Source: Psococerastis gibbosa
Taxonomy: Eukaryota > Arthropoda > Insecta > Psocodea > Psocidae
Length of the DNA: 64,000 bases
Assembly (NCBI GenBank): GCA_963971405.1
Contig: OZ020486.1
Span: 27,117,419-27,181,418, forward strand
Reading direction: 5' to 3'
The position numbers and the translations under genes were made by a program. Under the pieces are notes generated by a model. The model saw only the letters and a list, made by a program, of their open reading frames with translations. It had not been told where the DNA came from and made no database searches. Positions 11,291 to 22,905 of the stretch are shown here, piece after piece. Numbering within the stretch: the stretch's first letter is position 1; each line of letters opens with the position of its first letter.

Positions 11291-12184
11291 CCAACTGGAC
11301 TATTGCAGATCATATTCTACTACTGACGAATGACGATTACCCCTGCCTTGTATGATAAGCAGAAAAAAATCGATTAACCTTCCGAGAAGATACCAGAAAC
11401 GTTGGAAATAGGGTGTACTTAAACTAGAGAAAACAAAAACCTTACACATAAATGTTTTACATCGTAGGACGTCACTAGGTAATTAAAGCTGTTGACCTAG
11501 GCTATACTCTCATCCCGTATACACAATTTTCCCCGTGTGTTCTATCTCCCTCGTTAGCCTTAATTAGACTGTAGGTTGCGTGGTAAACATCCCCGATGAA
11601 AGCAAAGCAGTCGACACTTTGGACAATCTTGCCCAAGCTGAACAAGCCCTGTTATCCGCTAATCAGGGTGGATATTCACAGCCGGTATATAGTGAAAAGT
11701 TTGCAGCCAACAGTATTATTATCTGTCGCCTTGCCTTCTTATCAAGCTTCGGCCACTAGTCCAATTCTTAAGGTCTAATGCACAAAGGCATGGCAAAGGC
11801 AAAGGCTGCAACAGTACCTACTGCTGGAAGATCTGTCATTGGAGTTAATGGGTAGAAGCACCAGCAGTAGCTCATCGGAGAGAAATCTGCTGAAGTGGAC
11901 CCTGTGTTTCTGTACCAACCCATTTCTCCCAATTACTGGTCTCCCAGAAGTGCTGTACAATTTGTGCTCCGGGTCATACACAGTATTTCTATTTTTTTCA
12001 AAATTATGGATTTGTACAAAGAACTAAACAAATAACAAAATTCTCGAATGAGTCGATGAGTTGCGAAGGGTGGTTCGGCTTACGTTTAAGATTCAGATTG
12101 TCACTTTATGTATTTTTATTTCTATATTTATTATTTTTCGGATATTTTAGTAGCCCAGGGAATACATGGGGCTATGATGATGAA
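11291..12184. other. unassigned DNA
   Basis: Includes an unplaced GC-richer patch at about 11800-11980 with two overlapping short frames on opposite strands. Neither gives a recognisable domain. Confidence 0.35.
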
Positions 12185-12275
12185 TCCGATAAATCAGAGA
12201 TAATTAAAATTGGTCCACTTTAGCCGTTATAAGGCGACTAACAGAAAACTCGACTTGTTTTATATACGAGTATTA
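12185..12275 (+). mobile_element. LINE 3' end fragment
   Basis: The text 'ATTAAAATTGGTCCACTTTAG..GTTATAAGGCGACTAACAGAAAA' followed by TTGTTTTATATAC resembles the conserved 3' end seen in many arthropod non-LTR retrotransposons. A second copy stands at 49320-49412. No coding part is attached. Confidence 0.45.
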
Positions 12276-13578
12276 AGATGCTTTAGGCTACTAGCTTATA
12301 ATATAAAATAAAACTGAACAACTATAATAACAATAATAAAAATAAATATTTTCTAAATTCAAGGCAGAGATTTCAAAACATTTTGTAAACAAAGAATCTG
12401 ACGAAATTTATTAGTTCTTCCTTCCTCACACAAATCGCGTTGTCCCCTCTGAAATATTACTACAAGTACCAAAAGTACCACTTCAAACAAATCCGAAAAG
12501 TGCATCAAATTCAGTAGCATTAAATCAGCAATCGGCTAAATGGTCAGCTTTTCGAAAGCTTGGCTGTAAAGTAGTGAAGTACAAAACTAGACCTTATTTA
12601 TAGTTCAAGTGGAAGGGACAGTGTAGTCACGCCAATGACTACAGAAAATAAATTTGGAAAAAGTCACTCAGCATCCCCTCCCCATATCAAGAGGGCTCAT
12701 TGATTTAGCTGGAAACCCCCAGAGGCCGATACCACTTGGCTCACACTATCCCAAGAGCTCTCCTCTACGTTGTTGCATTCACGAACCACCTAATTCATTT
12801 TCAAGCTAACTACATTATATGAGGACGAGACGAGAGCTCATCTTCAGAAACTTGCTATTAAATTAACAGCCCTATGAAAATGCGCGCCACGATACAACTT
12901 CTTAAGTGGTCTGACAACTGTTGCATACATAGAAATAAATTAAAATAGAACGAGAATAAACTTTTTAACTGTATTATGATCTCTAGTAGGTTTACCAAAA
13001 TTTGAAAGAAGCCGACAACTGCCTTTAGTTCACTCTCAATTGGAAGCAGCCTCAGCACAAAGGAAAGTCTTTAAGTACAACTTACTGTAGTAGGTAACTT
13101 TGCTAATTAGGCTGAAACTTTATTTTTGGGCTTAACCCTCCTTATGTGAGTCGTGCACTTTAGCAAAGTTAATTGAACTGTCATGCGCCGTACGCATGAA
13201 GGTTGGGAGCTGACTTTCTTATGTCATCTTTCAGTTACAGCGCCCTCGGCAGCTAGTCAGTTACCCCCAGTTCATGCAGATCCTTTGCAGGTGCAACGTT
13301 ATAATTGCTGTAGACAATATCACTGTCACCTCGCTATTAATGGACCTCTTTCTCATTGAAAATTCAAATGAAACCCCCTATCAAATCAAACATTAGGATT
13401 TGACGTTATTTCTAAATGGATTTATTTAGGTAGAAAAGAGGTCCATTCCACTAACTAATAATCTATAATAAGTGCATTTTATGTCGGCAATACTTCTCCA
13501 TGAATTGTGACAGACTCAGCCCTTTTGTGAAATTATCAGATTACTCAATTGAATGCTCCTCACCATTATGGAAAACAA
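12276..13578. other. unassigned DNA
   Basis: No gene or repeat recognised. Confidence 0.4.
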
Positions 13579-13731
13579 GGTAAAAGTTGTAGACATACCA
13601 CACAGACGTCAATAATGATGGTACTGGTGATATTGACGTGACGTAGCAGACATTAAAGACAGTCTAAAAATGTCTGCAATCACGTCAATATCACCAGTAC
13701 CATCACTATTGACATCGGTGTAATTGTCGCC
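13579..13731. mobile_element. MITE-V copy 4, worn ends
   Basis: Arms GACGTCAATAATGATGGTAC and its inverse flank a core with GACGTGACGTAGCAGACATT and ATGTCTGCAATCACGTC. The right end GGTGTAATTGTCGCC is followed by TTA. The left end is degraded (about 13579). The arm sequence is private to this copy, whereas the core matches copies 1, 6 and 7. Confidence 0.6.
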
Positions 13732-15424
13732 TTATCAATAGTAAAAAAAACATTGGAAGGTAGGTAGTTCGGTGGGTACATTCGGGTAGTGTCTTCATAT
13801 TTTGGATAGAACGATTTCACAAAAGATTTTTCCAATTCTGCTGAGTTATACGTAAGTGCGTTGCACCAAAATAGGGTATGTACCGAAGGTTATTTGTGCA
13901 ACCATTAAAAACTAAAATACGGAACGCAAGTCAATAATTTAAAAACAAATAAAATTATTAAATTGAGCCTACTTTTCTAAATAGGTATACTTTTTACACC
14001 AGCAGGGAAGGCACTCTCTTCACTCACTGCAGGGAAGGCAGCGGTTCTCTAGACTCTAGAGGATGGCTACCTCAGCTGCCCTCCTAACAACGCCCATGAA
14101 TGTTTTGATCGTAGCTAGTGTAATGGGTTCGAAGGATATTACAGCAAATCAAAGAACATAAAATTCTCTCCGGCTAGATCGGCAATATTGGCCGTCACTA
14201 ATGTCACCTTGGTAAAGTTTTCATTTTCATCTTGTGGTCAAAATCACACACCCGTTTTATAAAGTCCTTTGCGAAAATCCCATATGCATATGTAATATTA
14301 AGCAGGGTATGGGTGGCTGAATGGGCCACGTGACCTATTGTACTTCCATTAGAAAGATCCTGCCGTGAACAACAGCTAGACACAGTATATGCTCAGAGTA
14401 GTAATATTATACTGTACGCAACTATCGTTTACTCTGTTGAAGTGTATGAAAGGCAGTTTTGAGTTGTTTCACAGGCTCCTAAATGGCTCACCCGTCATGG
14501 TTTTGAATTCAAATAGCAGTTCAAATTGGCTTGATTTTTAAATTTGTCACTAATACTGTACAATTGACCAGTCAAGGGTCAAAGAGAAAGGACTAATTAG
14601 AGGATACAGGAATCGTTTCAATTCAGTTGACTTTCAGCAATCCTTTTCACCAATTATAACTTTCCGAGGCTCATGAAAAAAAAAACGAAATTTAGGTCGC
14701 TAAAACCTATGAGAGGAAAAGCTTGACTGGATTCATTGGAAGCTGTTGATCACGACGATCAATCAATCCCCAAACGAACCGGGATGTTTGCGGTTTAGAT
14801 TATTTCGTCAACATTTCGTTGAAATCCTTCAAATAAAATCCAATTCAGCTTTATTAATGGCTGTGTGGTAGGCAACAGCAAGTTGACACTGTCCATGTGG
14901 TTAACTAATTACTCCATTACTGTATTTCTCCTAATATCTACTGTATATTTTATTCTTTAATACCAACAAATTCAAGAACCGGTCCGAGTTTACTCGAACA
15001 TGCTTTCCAATTTATCAAAATTAGTAGATAATGAGTAATTTCATGGTAAATAATTTTCCAATGGTTAAATTTCGGATGTCTCGGGGGGGGGGGGGGGGGT
15101 CGTCCACCTGACGTCACTGGAGGTGAGGTAAATTCTAGATAGGTCAGACCAATACATTAACACACAGCAATACTGGCAGGGCACGCAATGCGTTTGAGGG
15201 TGAATTTTCAATCATTTTATAAAATAAACATTTTTTTGTACAAAACCAAATAGTTTTCTGGGAATGCAACGTGTCCGATTTCATTGCTCAATTTAACACC
15301 TAAAACATACATGAAGGTAGAAATTATCGATGGAAAGGTTTCACAGAAAAATTATTTTTCAGTCATTTTTTATTAAAATGTATTTATTTGTATTCTTTTG
15401 CCCCCAGAAGCAACCTATCAAGGG
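13732..15424. other. unassigned DNA with a G-run
   Basis: No gene recognised. A run of about 17 G lies at 15083-15099. Tracts like this are length-unstable and may be inexact in the assembly. Confidence 0.4.
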
Positions 15425-15765
15425 GTAAGCGACCCCCCGCGTTTTTGAGAAATAATTTTTTTAGACGTTTTTTGGAGTGTTTTGAGAATAAAACCCCTAA
15501 AATTGAGTGAGCCCCAAATAAAAAAAACGATCTCGAGGTATGATTTTTGTGAACCTACATGCCAAATTTCATCAAAATCGACCGAGTAGTTTGCCTGGAA
15601 ATCGACGAACAGACAGACAGAGCGTCAGACAGACATTTCGTAAAAACCACTTTTTTGGGTTCCTGGGACCTTAAAACGTGTAAATTCGTTGAAATCTCGA
15701 GATCGAAAATTTCGACCGTCACAAAGCTTTCCTTATACCACGTATAAATTGGAAAGCAAAAATAT
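15425..15765 (+). repeat. dispersed repeat F, copy 1
   Basis: A block including CCAAATTTCATCAAAATCGA, CGAACAGACAGACAG, CCACTTTTTTGGGTTC and CACAAAGCTTTCCTTATA. It matches 51555-51900 in the same orientation over about 340 bp, and its last part recurs at about 16795-16870. Such 'ATTTCATCAAAATCG...ACAGACAG' texts are common 3' parts of arthropod retroposons. The class here is inferred. Reading frames crossing it on either strand are by-products. Confidence 0.5.
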
Positions 15766-15906
15766 TTTAAACACTCGTTAGTACGCTGTAAGTTAAGCAA
15801 TTCATAAGAACCAGTACGAGAGAAATGAAATGATCGGAGCCGTTTTGAGGTTTTCTGGCCGTATTTGGGGGGTTTCCAATTTGAGTTAGCCCAAAATTGG
15901 ACTCTG

Positions 15907-16140
15907 TACTTGGTTAAGTTATGCTTACGCCTGTTACATTGCCTAAATGGTAAGCTTGTCTCAGCTTGCCCATTATCGCTTGTAGTCAGTGTAGGTTGAC
16001 ATTGAGGGACCAGTTTGCCAATGGCCAAAAACACATGCGGAAACAATATAAATAATGTCCGAAATCCATGGGGTCGTTGGCATTGCGCAATGGACCAATT
16101 ATAGTTGTAGTAGGCCTACATTCATAAAAAGTCCTTCAGG
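15907..16140 (+). repeat. dispersed repeat K, copy 1
   Basis: Matches the 248-bp insertion at 60977-61224 over its whole length: TACTTG..TTAAG, GGTAAGCTTGTCTCAGCTTG, GTGTAGGTTGACAT, 'TGGGGTCGTTGGCATTG' and CATAAAAAGTCCTTC. No flanking duplication is evident here. Confidence 0.6.
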
Positions 16141-16189
16141 ACATTATTAATATAGGCCTAGTCCAAAATATATTACTCCAAGATACTAT

Positions 16190-16660
16190 TTTAGGGAGAT
16201 TCATCTACCTACTGAGATGACGACCAATGTTCGACTTCCGGAAAATTTCCTCACAACTTTTCATTTCATGACCCCCTGAGCCTAAGACCACCCTCCGTTC
16301 AAAATGTTACATACATAACTGTATGTATACAGTATATACTGTATATTATGTATGTATATAGATTTTAGGAAACACTCTAACTTCCGTAAATATTATCCGA
16401 TTTTGATGAAACTTGGCACAAAATTGATTACACAAATGTTTTGATCGAGTTTGTTAACCAGCTAGATCCACTATTTAATAACAAGGTGGCGGCCGATTGA
16501 AACCTTGTATAATTCATATCTCAGTTAATATTGGTCGCAGAGGAATGAATTAAAATCTGAACGAAAGCCCGTATTATTATCTACGATAATGGTGATCAAC
16601 CCTTTTTATCAACCATTTTAAGATGGCATCCAGTCAAAGTGAAAATAATTTGATAAGTAA
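16190..16660 (+). repeat. dispersed repeat H, uninterrupted copy
   Basis: Same block order as the interrupted copy at 8460-9180 but inverted relative to it. Includes CCCCCTGAGCCTAAG, GATTTTAGGAAACACTC, GATTTTGATGAAACTTGGC, CATATCTCAGTTAATATTGG and CCAGTCAAAGTGAAAATA. Shows the unbroken form of the site where SINE-A sits in the other copy. Confidence 0.6.
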
Positions 16661-16794
16661 AAGTTCAGTCGGCATTGTGGTTCGAAATTTGGAACAAAAG
16701 AGTGTTTTGTGGGTTGATGTTGGGGTCGGGAAAAAAATGAAGTATTTTTTATTTCTTATTACATGCATAGCGTAGGTAGCTTAGAGGAAAAGCA

Positions 16795-16870
16795 GGGTCT
16801 GCGGAATCTCAGAATCAAAATTTTCTACCCTCACATAGTTTTCCTTATACTAATTTATAAATAAGAACGT
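16795..16870 (+). repeat. repeat F, 3' fragment
   Basis: GAATCTCAGAATCAAAATTT and CATAGTTTTCCTTATAC correspond to the last 70 bp of repeat F at 15425. The remainder of the repeat is absent. Confidence 0.35.
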
Positions 16871-17147
16871 AAAAAGACGTATTTACTTCAAGAGTAATAG
16901 TGGTAGAAGAGGTAAAGGCATGGGCAAGTGTGCTCTTTTTCATATTCATAACCAATTACTTATACTCATTAGCATTTGCTTCCAGTCAATGAGCACAAGT
17001 TAGAGAATCGTAGGAGACGCTGGTGGCGCAAGGAAATCCATGAAATTGTGAAGACAGTCTGACCTTTTACGCATGAAGAAAAATTTCTTTCTTCTGATGA
17101 AAAATTGTTCTTCCTCGAAATTTTGTGAATAGTAATACAAACTTATA

Positions 17148-17464
17148 CTCATTGTGAAAAAATTGCTTTGTAAACGTTATAAAATAAAAAACACACACAA
17201 CTGGTTAGTGTAATAAGAAAACAGTAAAAACAAAACAGTATGCAAGATAAAACTTAAACACAGCATGCATATAATAAATAAAAAGTGGTAGCCCCAACAA
17301 GGGAGGACTACTAAACTAAGTATCTTGACAATGTGTTTAAGTTTCATATTGAATACTGTTTTGTTTATTACTATTTTCTTACAGTTGACGATGGCGTGAG
17401 CCGAAACCGGTTGTTTCTTTATTTTATAACGTAAAACTTTATAAAGTAATTTTTTCACAATGAG
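17148..17464 (+). mobile_element. inverted-repeat element with hammerhead-like core
   Basis: Terminal arms read CTCATTGTGAAAAAATTGC and, reverse-complemented, CTCATTGTGAAAAAATTAC, continuing through CGTTATAAAATAAA, about 45 bp each. Just inside the right arm, 17385-17410, stands TTGACGA, a stem TGGC-GTGA-GCC, then GAAA and ACCGGT-like self-complementary bases. This is the order of a hammerhead ribozyme, with C3 changed to T. No target duplication was found and no protein is encoded (the minus-strand frame there is not recognisable). Confidence 0.5.
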
Positions 17465-17501
17465 GGAAAGCAAGTTATACAAAGTTACTTAGAAGACTAT
17501 T

Positions 17502-17773
17502 CAGTCGCGGACATAGCTTTTTACTTTGGGAAGGGTCATCCCTCAAAATGCAGCCTCAGGTATAAACTGAGAATAAAAACAATACGGTATTGATTTAAGT
17601 TACTGATTTAGTTTTTCCGAACAATTCTGGTTAGTACATATACAGAACGAAACGAAACCATTTAAAGAAGTATTTAATTAACCCTCTCCATATTTCATTT
17701 TTTTTTTAAAGAAAGAGTTGTCATTTTGCCGCCATTTTAAAATTTTGGACCCACCCCTCTGTGTCCGCCACTG
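17502..17773. mobile_element. hAT-like MITE with perfect 8-bp TSD
   Basis: The 272-bp element starts CAGTCGCGGACATAG and ends, reverse-complemented, CAGTGGCGGACACAG. It is flanked by AGACTATT on both sides (17494-17501 and 17774-17781). An 8-bp duplication with CAGNGGCG-type ends is the signature of the hAT superfamily. It has no transposase, so it depended on an autonomous relative. Confidence 0.85.
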
Positions 17774-17781
17774 AGACTATT

Positions 17782-19227
17782 ATGTACTTATGATTCTCTT
17801 TATGTATTCGGCTGAGTAGGTTAGATGAGCAAAGTGGAGTTCAGCTCAGTAAAACAAACAATTTACAAGATATTGATGATAAATCCACTGAACGTGTATC
17901 AGAGTATCACCCATGTGTAGTGTAAGTAATCCTCAATCCATCTTGCATTTTGAATGAAATTGTTACAATCCGAGCTTTTAGGGAAGCGTGTTTCTGAATA
18001 CAAGAGCAGCATGTTTAGGGACGTTGTCATCAGCTACCCCGATTTAAGGCTTTTCCACTCTCTGGAAATTCAAGTATTGTATGCTTGCTGAATGTCAGCT
18101 GTCACAATGAAAAAGACCGGACTTTTGAGCATTCCATCAAAATTTAGAGAAATCCGGAAATCCGACTTTATTTCATAAACAGGACCGGCCAGAATTAATT
18201 GTCGAATTATTCTTCCATGAGTTCCAACAGTGCATGAAAATAAATATTTAGCTCATCAGCTGTAGGTAATCCTCGGGATTCTGCTCGGTGTTCCCTATCC
18301 ACTGGTCCCCTCTCGGTTCCCTATCCACTGTAGTACCAATTCAAAGACATCTTGAATGAAACGGACGCTTTATAGCTTTTGCAAAATATGACAAAGAGTA
18401 GTTTTGTTTCCTTTTAACCCAGATAGCAAAACATTTAAATTAAGTTATTGAATTGGAATGATACCGCTAAAAATAAAACATTTTTAAAAAGCACTAGCGG
18501 ATTATTAGTAACAGAAACCATTTGTGAACACGATATTTCCTCTTTAACAATTATGAAATTGTGAAATTAAGATTATTACATTAACATTGAAAATGTAATT
18601 GTCAAAAAGTAAGATATCATAAAAGCATGCAATTCTTATGTGGACTTGGAGTCGTCTCATCCGACATCATTGCCCGGTCAACCCCAGCCGATTTGCAAAC
18701 TGAATTAGTCACATCACTCACATCATTCTCGAGTCGACTAACCAGTTTGTGAGTTGACCTTCAGTAGAACTTCAACTTTAGTTTGCTAATTTAGCATACG
18801 GTTTATAAAACCTAGGTATACTTGTATAAAGAATTAGTGCTGCTGTCGTCAATCGTATAAAGGTTTGCATACGCTAATGCAGAGGTTTGCAATCTAACTA
18901 CTCTCCTATGGTGACGTCCTTTGATGAAAGAGGTGTGGTTCTGTGGACACCCACTCTGTTTGAAAAGTCCTCTAATTTACATTCGAATTGGATACAACTT
19001 TTGAAACATTCTTCAAAGCGAAGGTGCTACAAAATTTGTTTGTTACTTTTGCTGCGTAATGGCACTACAAAACTTTCCTAATTTATGGGATACTGCGTCC
19101 AAATTTCTCAAGCCATTTTGAAATAAAATTATCGTTTGAATTTCTGCGTCAGTTTTAGCTGACACAAAAAAATAGGATCTAAAATCTTTGAAATAAAATC
19201 TGAAATCCTACATGGGTTACTCTAGTC
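17782..19227. other. unassigned DNA
   Basis: No gene recognised. A small duplication, GGTTCCCTATCCACTG and GTGTTCCCTATCCACTG, lies at about 18290-18330. Confidence 0.4.
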
Positions 19228-19290
19228 CAATGGTTCTCAAACTGTGGACCCAGCGCCCTGCGAGTGGGCCATAGGACCTAAGGAGGCAAA
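19228..19290 (+). mobile_element. lone hAT-like left end
   Basis: CAATGGTTCTCAAACTGTGG followed by a 'CGCCCTGCGAGTGGGCC' block resembles the well-known hAT terminal text CAGTGGTTCTCAAACT. No matching right end follows within 500 bp, so the element is truncated or the match is incidental. Confidence 0.4.
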
Positions 19291-19549
19291 TATTTTGAAT
19301 TTTGGGAAAAGTAGGTAACCCAAAAATATTTTTAATTAATGAAAAATTAGTACGAAATAGAAAGAATTTAGGATTTCAACCATTTTGGCCAATATCTATT
19401 TCAGAATGATCATCAGTTGAATCCAGCAGAATTGAGCCTGTTCAAAATTGTAGCAAATTTGGAAGTGAGCACAGCGTTGGCAGGGGAACATGGTGGGGCA
19501 TGATAACGCGCTGAGACTACCAGTCAGTCTAAGTGGTCACTCTCGAATT

Positions 19550-19625
19550 GATTGTGTGACTTTACTATGTTCCCCAAGTGATTCAGAATCCACTACAATC
19601 AGGAAGTTCACCCTGTCAGTGAACT
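19550..19625 (+). repeat. SINE-C fragment
   Basis: TGTGACTTTACTATGTTCCC, CAAGTGATTCAGAATCCACT and ACAATCAGGAAGTTC match the central part of SINE-C (33922 and 57632) in inverse orientation to those copies. Ends are not preserved. The flanking sequence to about 19720 is GC-richer and may belong to the same fragment. Confidence 0.5.
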
Positions 19626-20807
19626 CCCCTTCTCCCTGTTGGCCTGTTGTGAAGGAGTCTGCCCTTAAGGTGCCTCAAGTTAAGAAGCAGACTCACTCCC
19701 CCCGCCAAGCAGACGGGGTTGCTTAAAAGCAGAAATGCTGATAGCAGGAGTTGGAAAACAAACAAACAAGTTCCTGGAGCATGTTGATGTATGAGCATGG
19801 CTATATTAGCCCTCCGTTATTACAGAAGAGTGGACATTCTGTCTTCTCCTGGCTGTATAAGGTATACAGTAAGTTTTCTGTAAATTTTGTATTTATTGTG
19901 AACAGCTTCGGTGGCCAAAATAATTTTGAAAACTATGAGATGATAAAACAATATGAAATTTGTAAACAAACAACCCTTATTACCCATTGGTCGAGTGGCG
20001 TATGTATGCGGGCAACATAGTCCCATGTCCCATAATTCACTGTAAAATTGATTACTTAATTTTTATTTCTAAAAACAGAGTAACATAAAAAAAGAAAGAA
20101 TTTAAAAAAGAAATGCCGCAATACAAGGTAACATACCGTACATTTCCTCGCGGTATAATGAAGAAGATCCCCCCCCCCTCCTTTCGGTCCAAGCTACAAA
20201 TCATGTAACAGGTCAGAGGATTATCCCCTAAAAATGCCTAGTGCATTACAGTATATCATTTATAACGCGTTACAACCTTTAATTTATGAAGTGACCCTTT
20301 CTTTAATCCACCCTCTCACTTTTTCTGTCAGTAGGGCAACTGCGCGTTTTGTTATAAAAGGTGAAAGAAATAAAATAATAACTTTTAGACAGGCAAGTTA
20401 GCTACTTCCGTTTCAATATACAAGTTAGGCACACAATTCAAAGTAAAGATGGTACTATATATTGTACTTTTTAGTTTATGCATACGTACATAATTACCGA
20501 ACTACATATTCAGCCGAATTCTTAAAAAGAAGGAAAAGCTTACTTCACATAGTAGGAGCATATGCTTGTGTTTCTATTCATAAACATTTTGGGCGAAAGC
20601 GTTTGCTTCAGGAGAAAAAGGTTTTCTTCATGAGTAAAAGAATGGGCTAAATTCGTAATTTCAAACATTTTCTTGCCCACGCGAGCGTCACCTACGTGAC
20701 CGGTTAGGTTTTTCAAGTTTTTGTTCATTGTCCGGAAGCAACTGCTAATAAGAAAAAGTAATGAGTTATTGTCAGAGATCCGGCATGATTGATACATTAT
20801 AAAAATA
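19626..20807. other. unassigned DNA
   Basis: No gene recognised. Several overlapping short frames on both strands are not supported by any motif. Confidence 0.4.
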
Positions 20808-20861
20808 TAAAACGCTGGAAGGATGAGTTGGAAATTGACCTTCGCGAGTCCGTAGATGATG
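20808..20861 (+). mobile_element. LINE reverse-transcriptase C-terminal scrap
   Basis: AACGCTGGAAGGATGAGTTG translates as KRWKDELEIDLRE, matching KRWKGELETDLRELG of the longer remnant at 23571-23810 on the other strand. A short deletion follows, and the sequence then runs into repeat K at 20862. Confidence 0.5.
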
Positions 20862-20925
20862 CAAGCTGAGACAAGCTTACCATTGATGCAATGAAACTGG
20901 CGAAAGCATGACTTAACCAGGTACA
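20862..20925 (-). repeat. repeat K fragment
   Basis: On the minus strand it reads TTAAGTCATGCTTTCGCC then AATGGTAAGCTTGTCTCAGC, the first 60 bp of repeat K as seen at 60977. Confidence 0.5.
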
Positions 20926-21160
20926 GATACCAGTCTCGAAACCATCTTACCCGCCCAATTAGAACTCTACGGGAATTAGGCTACTGTCCAACCACCGATA
21001 TAAGAAATAAAAAAATGTGTTTATTGGTACATTCCTGAAATCGAAGAAACACAGTGCACAATTTCTTTATCTAATAGAATTCTGACAGAATTGTATTTGA
21101 AGATTACAAGGAAATAACCGAGTACGGGCAAAATTTACCAGTCGCAGATTTATAAACTTA

Positions 21161-21368
21161 GGCTGGTATTCCACTTGTCAGTTTTTTTTCATTTGTGTAT
21201 TAAAAATTGATGAAATTCATGTTTCAATGAGATTATTATGGAGATACTTAACTTATCTATTATAAATTAAGTTATAACAGATAAGTTAAGTACGTATCTC
21301 ATTAAAACAAAATTCTCATCAATTTTCAATGCACAAATGAAGAAAAACTGACAAGTGGAAGAGCCGCC
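21161..21368. mobile_element. MITE-V copy 5 with TTA TSD
   Basis: The 208-bp foldback has ends GGCTGGTATTCCACTTGTC and, reverse-complemented, GGCGGCTCTTCCACTTGTC. It is flanked by TTA on both sides (21158-21160, 21369-21371). The core is the palindrome around GATACTTAACTTATCTATTA also seen in copies 2 and 3. The arms carry TCATTTGTG and AAAATTGATGA, not shared with other copies. Confidence 0.8.
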
Positions 21369-21371
21369 TTA

Positions 21372-22576
21372 CATAAATATACTACTTTTTAATCAATTTA
21401 AGGTACATGTAGTACGATACAAGGTAATGCAGCTACTGTTACCCATCTTTATTGAGGGCGATTGGTTAAATGAAAAAATAGGCTTACTAAACTTTAAGTT
21501 ATAATCCAGAAACTCTTAATAGTTCTGATGACAGTAGGTATATCGTGTAAGGATTGTTATGAATAGTTTTTTCAGGTATTGATTGTACGGTTTGTTATGT
21601 GTAGGGCAATGTCAACCCCATCCTCCGTCATTATGTGCAGTGCATGCATATGCATCATCATCATATTAATAATGTATGCGTACTGGATGTGCAGTGCCAT
21701 CAGTTGGTCCTAATTTAGGGGGACTCTATTACGATTACTAACTGCTTTATCCGATAAAGCAATGAATAACTGTATCATTCATGCAATTCATAATTTTGAG
21801 GCTATCATTTCCCAATGATCCTGCAAATTAAGTTAAGGACAATTTGTCAATTTTGGTCTATTTGAACGCGCGCTGCAGTGTAAATCATGTATTTAATGTC
21901 AGAGTAACGATTCTATAGTGTGCACAGCCCAACATTTAAAATTTACTATGTCCACGGGCTGATACATTAATTACGAAGCCGTTAGATCAAAGCAATTACA
22001 TCATTGATCTAGGGAGATACGAATTCATGTTCAGTATTATGCCCCAACTGATTTTCCTTCCTGACAGAATTCTATTGAAGGTTTGCTAATTATCGTACCT
22101 TCAATATATTATGAATAGTATTTAACTTAGCAACTTCTCGCATGAGAACCAGCCGTCAACTGCAGCATTTGCTCAGCAGCCATACAGTAGCACCAACGGA
22201 ATATAATGACTCCGGGAAATATTTAGACCAGTTAAATACGGCATTAAAAGTAACCAGCTCAAGAGCAGACGCCATTCAACTGTTGCGTCATGTTGGCACA
22301 ATGAAACCCAGGGAAAAATGTTCCACCTACCCCTATAGTATATGCAAAAATGAATAGCTATAAGTCTCCGTTGTAGAACAATAGACTACTCTACAGTAGT
22401 AACAATAAAATATGTCAGATATGTAGCTTACGATAGGTAAACAATAATAACACAATATGTTTTTGCAAGAAGAAAATTGTAAATAATAAAAACAAATACA
22501 TAAATTAAAGTGCTTATAGCTGTGGATTACATGAGCCAAAACACCAACAGACATGGGTAACATGAAAATGACGTCA
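21372..22576. other. unassigned DNA
   Basis: A 71-residue frame at 22142-22357 has balanced composition but no domain I recognise. Nothing else is seen. Confidence 0.35.
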
Positions 22577-22725
22577 CAGTCCAATCGTCGGTCATTTGGT
22601 GGGTGACCAGTGGCCTCCACCACGGGAACACAAACGAAGACACACTCCAACCGTCGGTCATGAGGTGGGGTGACCCGTGGCCTTCCCCACGGGAACACAC
22701 ACGACGACACACTCCAATCCCGCAC
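22577..22725. repeat. 66-67-bp tandem repeat
   Basis: The unit starts CACTCCAACCGTCGGTCAT and includes GGTGACC.GTGGCCT and CCACGGGAACACA. Full copies begin at 22577 and 22643 and a partial third at 22710. The unit is GC-rich against an AT-rich background. Within a unit GTGGNCTTCCCCAC can fold back on itself. Only two and a bit copies. Confidence 0.75.
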
Positions 22726-22794
22726 AACCCACTTTTTAACCATCAAACTTAAATTTATGGGGGGGGGGGGGAATCCGACGATGTAAATCCTACT

Positions 22795-22905
22795 ACTTAC
22801 TTACTTAATCAGGCGCGATCAGCCCAGGGGGACTTTTGACAGCTCTGAAAATTTGCCTCCATCATTGTCGATCCTCAGCAGCCGTTGTCCAAAGTAAATC
22901 CTACT
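22795..22905 (-). mobile_element. LINE 3' end with (TAAG)n tail
   Basis: On the minus strand the text runs GAGGATCGACAATGATGGAGG, then GCGCCTGATTAAG and a short (TAAG)n tail (ACTTACTTACTTA on the + strand at about 22795). This is the layout of CR1/Jockey-like LINE 3' ends with a simple-repeat tail. The coding match is weak. Confidence 0.35.

Noticed and set aside
15083-15099. Long G-run (also C/G runs near 22759, 25999, 31985, 42068)
   Set aside because: Mononucleotide tracts of uncertain length; no G-quadruplex pattern of separated G-tracts, and possibly inexact assembly.
15555-16046. 163-residue minus-strand open frame
   Set aside because: It runs across two dispersed non-coding repeats (F and K) and has no recognisable domain.
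22333-22746. 137-residue minus-strand frame
   Set aside because: Its repeated segments are the 66-67-bp tandem repeat in translation.
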